A stretch of 64,000 nt of DNA from Rhizobiaceae bacterium. Its GTDB lineage: Bacteria > Pseudomonadota > Alphaproteobacteria > Rhizobiales > Rhizobiaceae. Location: NCBI GenBank assembly GCA_017644105.1, contig JAEPMD010000019.1:1-64000 (forward strand). The letters are read 5' to 3'. Position 1 is the stretch's first letter; every line of letters starts with the position of its first letter. This document shows, piece by piece, positions 60,306 through 64,000 of this stretch. Position numbers and translations under genes: made by a program. The notes under the pieces are model-generated. The model did not search any database and had not been told where the DNA came from. It saw only the letters and a program-made list of their open reading frames with translations.

Positions 60306-61622
60306 ATGGCGGTCTCAATTTTGCATAAATCTTCGAAATCATTGAGTTTATGGCAATTGTTGTGTTTTGGTGTTTTAACGACACCGCTTGCAATGGGTGG
60401 CCTCGCGCTCGTGATCTTTATTCCAACATTTTATGCCGTTGATATGGGCTTGGGGCTCGCAGCCGTTGGTGCTGTTTTTGTTTTTGGCCGCGTGTTTGAT
60501 GTGGTTACCGACCCATTAATTGGTCATTTTTCCGATCAAACAAGATCAAAATTTGGCGCAAGAAAACCATGGATGGTTGTGGGTATGCCGTTCTTTTGCA
60601 TTTCGGTTTGGCTACTTCTCATGCCGCCTGAAGATGTATCGCTAGTCTATCTCATCTTGGTCAGCGGTGCATATTTTCTCTTTTATACCATCGTCGATGT
60701 GCCGTATTCGTCGATTGGTTTAGAGATATCTCCACATGTTCACGAACGTTCCTTACTGGCCAGCTCAAAGGCTGTTTTTCAGATTATCGGTGCAATTTCT
60801 GCGGCATCCATCCCGTTTGTATTGGCATTAACCGTACCCCAGTCATTGGGTGTTATCGCACAATCTGTTATCGCACTTTGCGTAATTGGGCTGTTGTTAT
60901 TTCTTGTGTTTATGCCCAAGGCGGAACGTCCCGTAACAGCAGAAAAGCTGGGATTTGCTAAATCTGTTAAATTCATCCTCAAACATCGAGTTTTTAGATA
61001 TTTGCTCAGTTCGTTTTTCATCATCCAATCCGCCAATGCGCTCACTGCAGGATTAATGGTGCTTTATGTTACCCATGTGATTGGAAGTCCAGAACTTGTC
61101 GGGGCATTCCTTGGTCTGTTGTTTTTATCAACCGCTTTGTTTCTGCCGGTATGGGTTATCCTATCCAGGAAATTCAACAAGAAAACATCCTGGATGATTT
61201 CCATTGTGATTTGTTCCTTGGGTTTGGTTTTTGCAGTCTTTTTAGGGCAGGGACATGTCATCGGTTTTGTTGTCTTTAGCATTATTTTGGGCGCATCATT
61301 TGGATGTGACGCCATCATGCCAACCTCTATGTTGGCAGATGTTGTTTCTGAAACAGAAAATGAAGGTCAAAACCGCTACGGCGCAACCTATTTAGCCATT
61401 AAAAATGCTGTGTCCAAACTCACATTCGTTGTACCAATGGGGCTGGCGTTTCCCGTGCTTGATCTCATTGGTTTTGAGGAAAAGGGGCAAAACGCTTCCG
61501 CGCAAATTTTTGCGTTCATATTTTTCTTTGCGATTTTACCGATAATCCTGAGGGTTATTGCATTTTTTGTTGTTAAATTTTCTCCAGTTGCAAACGCCGA
61601 ACTTGCGCTCAAAAATGGATAA
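60306..61622 (+). CDS. GPH-family (glycoside-pentoside-hexuronide) MFS transporter
   Basis: This 438-residue protein has about 12 membrane segments. The N-terminal part contains VFGRVFDVVTDPLIGHFSDQ and then SKFGARKPWMVVGMP, the classic GPH:cation symporter motif of MelB-type proteins. It would take up a sugar, glycoside or related solute with a cation. ATG 60306 is chosen, though AGGGGA lies unusually close to it; TTG 60288 is another option. The histidine kinase gene starts 8 nt before its stop, so the two are translationally coupled. Confidence 0.85.
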   Translation: MAVSILHKSSKSLSLWQLLCFGVLTTPLAMGGLALVIFIPTFYAVDMGLGLAAVGAVFVFGRVFDVVTDPLIGHFSDQTRSKFGARKPWMVVGMPFFCISVWLLLMPPEDVSLVYLILVSGAYFLFYTIVDVPYSSIGLEISPHVHERSLLASSKAVFQIIGAISAASIPFVLALTVPQSLGVIAQSVIALCVIGLLLFLVFMPKAERPVTAEKLGFAKSVKFILKHRVFRYLLSSFFIIQSANALTAGLMVLYVTHVIGSPELVGAFLGLLFLSTALFLPVWVILSRKFNKKTSWMISIVICSLGLVFAVFLGQGHVIGFVVFSIILGASFGCDAIMPTSMLADVVSETENEGQNRYGATYLAIKNAVSKLTFVVPMGLAFPVLDLIGFEEKGQNASAQIFAFIFFFAILPIILRVIAFFVVKFSPVANAELALKNG

Positions 61623-62928
61623 AACAGACCCGTTCAATTCCTTTGATGAATTAGATATTCGTGTAGAAGAGGCGCGACTTTTAAAATCTGGCGCCATACG
61701 TTCTGCCCAAATGGTCTCTTATGTGATCCTTGCCGCGGGATTGTTACTGCTTGTCACAAATCACTGGACCGACGCTGTTTTTTGGATTGTCATCACAATG
61801 TCTATGGTGATGGTGACGATTGTTTACGCAAAATATATGGCACCAAAAGGAATAACGCGCAGCAATGTAACTCAATATCTGCGCTGGCATTTGGTCATTA
61901 CATTTATCACGGGAACCATCTGGGGTTTCTTTGCGATTTATTTCACGGATCCTTCGGCGCATTGGCAAGTTCATCTCGCCAGTTTTTTTCTGATTAGTAT
62001 CACTCTCGGTGGCATGATGAAGGGTGCAGTATATCGCGCTGGTTATTTGGCGCTCCTGGTACCTGCACTGTTACCATTTGGCTTATATTTAGTTGTGTTT
62101 GGAACGCTTTATGCCAAGGTCATTGGTTTTGGTTTCTTCGTCTATGCAGGGTTTGGATTTTTTATGAGCAAGCCCATGGACAGCGTTATAAACGATGGTT
62201 TGGTGGCTCAAATCAACAAGAAAGCGGCGCAAAAAATCATTGATCAACAACATGAGATTGAGCGGCTTAACGAGGAAAAAATTAGGCTTATGGCGTCTAT
62301 TACCCATGATATGACCCAGCCCTTGATCGCACAACGGCAATATATCGACATGTTAAATGCTCAGATTAAGGATGAAAAACAACTTGGCGTCATTTCCAAG
62401 TTAGGCGTCGTTCAAAAGAGTCAGGAGAGATTACTCGAACAACTGGTCGAACATAGTCGATTTGAAAAATCTGAAATCGTGGTTGCCAAAAAGGTGTTTG
62501 ATCTCAGCCTGGTATTAGACAAGCTCCACTCAGAGTTTTCAGGCTCAGCCCGAGAGAAAGATATCAATTTGTCGCTTGATTCACAAAAGGTTACGGCCTT
62601 TTCTGATCCTTTGTTAGTTGAAAGAATTATTAGGAATTTTCTTTCCAATGCGATCAAATACACACCAGATGGAGGCAAAGTTACTCTGTCTAGCGATTCG
62701 TCGGAGAATGGCATTGAAATCAAAATCTCTGATAATGGACCAGGGATAAGTGAAAATGACCAGAAACGTATATTTGATGAATATGTCAGGTTGGACCAAA
62801 ACAAGCATATAAGTGGCTTGGGGTTGGGATTGTCGATTGTCCACAAACTCACCCACCTGATTGGTGCTGAGGTTCATCTTAAATCTGAATTGGGCAAGGG
62901 CACCGAAATTTTTTTTATTCATTCCTAA
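61615..62928 (+). CDS. Membrane sensor histidine kinase
   Basis: The 437-residue protein has six predicted membrane segments in residues about 32-185, with no large periplasmic domain. A short coiled coil follows (IIDQQHEIERLNEEKIRL). The phosphoacceptor is His231 in ITHDMTQPL. The ATPase domain has the N box FLSNAIKYTPDG, G1 ISDNGPGIS and G2 GLGLGLSIV. It ends abruptly at GKGTEIFFIHS, just past an eight-T run. The gene overlaps the GPH transporter stop, so it may sense the transporter's substrate or state. It is the likely partner of the LuxR-type regulator encoded opposite. Confidence 0.88.
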   Translation: MDKTDPFNSFDELDIRVEEARLLKSGAIRSAQMVSYVILAAGLLLLVTNHWTDAVFWIVITMSMVMVTIVYAKYMAPKGITRSNVTQYLRWHLVITFITGTIWGFFAIYFTDPSAHWQVHLASFFLISITLGGMMKGAVYRAGYLALLVPALLPFGLYLVVFGTLYAKVIGFGFFVYAGFGFFMSKPMDSVINDGLVAQINKKAAQKIIDQQHEIERLNEEKIRLMASITHDMTQPLIAQRQYIDMLNAQIKDEKQLGVISKLGVVQKSQERLLEQLVEHSRFEKSEIVVAKKVFDLSLVLDKLHSEFSGSAREKDINLSLDSQKVTAFSDPLLVERIIRNFLSNAIKYTPDGGKVTLSSDSSENGIEIKISDNGPGISENDQKRIFDEYVRLDQNKHISGLGLGLSIVHKLTHLIGAEVHLKSELGKGTEIFFIHS

Positions 62929-63340
62929 TAATGGCGAGACAAATGGTGCACAATCAGACCAAGAGGAAGTCGTACAAACACCTTTAATATTGGTTGTAGG
63001 TATTAACGATAGGGATGAGTTTGGTGGTTGGGAAAACTTAACCTCATCATGGCTATGGCAGTGTTTCAAATCAAATACATTAAATGATGCAATTACATTG
63101 GTTTCCATTGCCAATCTGAAGCCAAATCTCATTGTTTTGGATAATGTATATAATAATCAAAACGAATTAATAGTAGATTTGCAAAAGCTTGAAAACAATG
63201 CGCTGGCCGGGGTGCCGGTAATAATTTCTGACGATCAAATTAATCCAGATTGGTTGCTGGAATTTTCAAGAGAAATTCGCACCATCGTTCCCGGATTTAA
63301 GGCTTCAGATTTGAGAAAATCAGCAGAGGAAATTATCTAG
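62861..63340 (+). CDS. Receiver-like (degenerate response-regulator) ORF following the histidine kinase
   Basis: The frame is open from within the kinase gene (TTG 62861, GTG 62864) and gives up to 159 residues. From TPLILVVGINDRDEFGG onward it resembles a receiver domain: the beta-1 strand, a presumed phosphoacceptor Asp in PNLIVLDNVYNNQ and GVPVIISDDQ for beta-4. The paired acidic residues are incomplete, so phosphorylation is uncertain. No ribosome site is evident for a separate start. If one T were removed from the T8 run at 62909-62916, the kinase would read on in frame into this ORF, forming a hybrid kinase. Confidence 0.6.
   Translation: MVLRFILNLNWARAPKFFLFIPNNGETNGAQSDQEEVVQTPLILVVGINDRDEFGGWENLTSSWLWQCFKSNTLNDAITLVSIANLKPNLIVLDNVYNNQNELIVDLQKLENNALAGVPVIISDDQINPDWLLEFSREIRTIVPGFKASDLRKSAEEII
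62909..62916 (+). repeat. T8 homopolymer at the kinase/receiver junction
   Basis: Eight consecutive T residues lie in the kinase frame as ATT TTT TTT. With seven T residues the kinase would continue as GTEIFLFIPNNGE into the receiver-like ORF, which also restores the normal end of a HATPase domain. Confidence 0.75.
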
Positions 63341-63343
63341 CTT

Positions 63344-64000
63344 TTAGATAATTCCTAATTCGCGGGCTCGGTTCACGCAGGCAGTTCTATTATTGACTCC
63401 AAACTCAGCATAAACGGATTGCAAGTGCGATTTGACTGTATTTTGGCTTATGGAAAGAGTTTCCGCGATTTCCTGATTGCTCATGCCACTGCTGGTTAGT
63501 TTAAGCACTTCAAGTTGCCGCATTCCCAAGGAAGGGAGCTCGATCTTGGAAGGCTTGATTTCACTAATCGTCGAAGGATGTTGTGGTGCGGTGTAAAGTC
63601 GATCATCAACTGCATCAATATCCGTTTCCAATGCCCGCATTATCGCTTGGCGAAGTTTATCGCTTCCTGCAGTTTTATGCACAAAAGCATGCGCACCCAT
63701 TTTAAGTAAGTTTTCTTCTGATAATGAGTGATTTTCAACGACGCCTGACATTACAACAACTGGTGTGTGTACTTTATTGGCGCGTAATGCGGCGATCAGC
63801 GCCAACCCGTTTATGCCCTTCATCGCCATATCGGTGATAATGAGTTTGAAAAGACTGCCGGAATTTACTGATTTGAGAAGGTCTTCAGCTGTGGTAAAAC
63901 CAATTGCCTCATATGTGGGAGAGATTTGTTTGATGAGATTGCAAACGCCCTCAACAAATAGTTCGTGATCATCCACCACTGCTATTCTAACGGGATCACG
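63344..64000 (-). CDS. LuxR/NarL-family response regulator, 5' end outside the window
   Basis: The N-terminal receiver domain has the acidic pair in VVDDHELF, the phosphoacceptor Asp in LIITDMAMKGINGL, and the conserved Lys in FVHKTAGS. The C-terminal LuxR helix-turn-helix is LKLTSSGMSNQEIAETLSISQNTVKSHL. The frame stays open to the right edge (RDPVRIAVVDDH), so only a few N-terminal residues are missing. It is convergent with the kinase and receiver-like ORF, ending 3 nt after the latter, and is the likely output regulator of that system. Confidence 0.9.
   Translation of the reverse strand, partial: RDPVRIAVVDDHELFVEGVCNLIKQISPTYEAIGFTTAEDLLKSVNSGSLFKLIITDMAMKGINGLALIAALRANKVHTPVVVMSGVVENHSLSEENLLKMGAHAFVHKTAGSDKLRQAIMRALETDIDAVDDRLYTAPQHPSTISEIKPSKIELPSLGMRQLEVLKLTSSGMSNQEIAETLSISQNTVKSHLQSVYAEFGVNNRTACVNRARELGII

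Noticed and set aside
1-64000. Mobile element, prophage, toxin-antitoxin or defence system
   Set aside because: No integrase, transposase, terminal repeats, tRNA attachment site, phage structural gene or restriction/defence gene was recognised on either strand.

Overview
The window reads as a chromosomal segment of an alphaproteobacterium, most likely a marine heterotroph of the Hyphomicrobiales or a neighbouring order. This rests on gene content and protein style: CUT1 and CUT2 sugar ABC operons with LacI and ROK regulators, a cox-type molybdenum hydroxylase operon, bkd genes and a carnitine catabolic operon. Base composition looks moderate by eye and was not computed. No rRNA, tRNA, CRISPR array, integrase or insertion sequence was seen. 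Nearly all of the window is transport, catabolism and regulation.

Layout. (1) 1-4852: a minus-strand acyl-CoA oxidation operon (SDR, thiolase, acyl-CoA dehydrogenase, ETF beta running off the left edge) with a divergent AraC-type regulator. (2) 4938-6573: a small SPOR-like membrane protein gene and a TetR gene whose divergent intergenic region holds two inverted-repeat operators. (3) 6652-10003: a periplasmic two-subunit molybdenum hydroxylase (Ior type) with a diheme-type cytochrome. (4) 10219-17634: a GAF/Fis regulator followed by coxG-S-L-M-D-E; CoxL has the form II active-site loop. (5) 17720-19450: a secreted caspase-fold protein with a peptidoglycan-binding domain. (6) 19600-26311: a LacI regulator, a CUT1 sugar ABC transporter and a GH4 glycosidase, with two perfect palindromic operators behind a sigma70-like promoter. 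(7) 26408-28118: a GntR/FCD regulator and a D-2-hydroxyacid dehydrogenase with a shared TAACATGTTA-type palindrome. (8) 28150-33862: an Lrp-type regulator and a complete branched-chain 2-oxoacid dehydrogenase complex (E1 alpha, E1 beta, E2, E3). (9) 33859-38209: a CUT2 (Frc-like) transporter whose binding-protein gene has an in-frame amber codon, with a divergent ROK regulator. (10) 38227-46232: LysE, a GlxA/CdhR-type regulator and a carnitine operon (BKACE, carnitine dehydrogenase-thioesterase fusion, acyl-CoA dehydrogenase, ADP-forming CoA ligase, CaiD-like hydratase). (11) 46266-54776: a LacI regulator, a CUT1 transporter with two ATPases and a 62-residue membrane protein, and an ATP-dependent dihydroxyacetone kinase. 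(12) 54902-60096: a very large repeat-containing autotransporter split by one frameshift. (13) 60306-64000: a GPH-family transporter gene overlapping a membrane histidine kinase, a receiver-like ORF and a LuxR-type response regulator that runs off the right edge.

How the genes work together. Several operons turn exported or scavenged solutes (oligosaccharides, polyol or triose, carnitine or gamma-butyrobetaine, branched-chain amino acids) into CoA esters or triose phosphates. The carnitine set would convert gamma-butyrobetaine or crotonobetaine through carnitinyl-CoA and carnitine to 3-dehydrocarnitine, betainyl-CoA and glycine betaine.

The most unusual points are three interrupted genes. 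The autotransporter break lies exactly on a canonical -1 slippery heptamer. The histidine kinase ends just after an eight-T run, and losing one T would fuse it in frame to the downstream receiver-like ORF. The sugar-binding protein gene has a single amber codon in an otherwise intact frame. Each may be a sequence error, a real mutation or a recoding signal.
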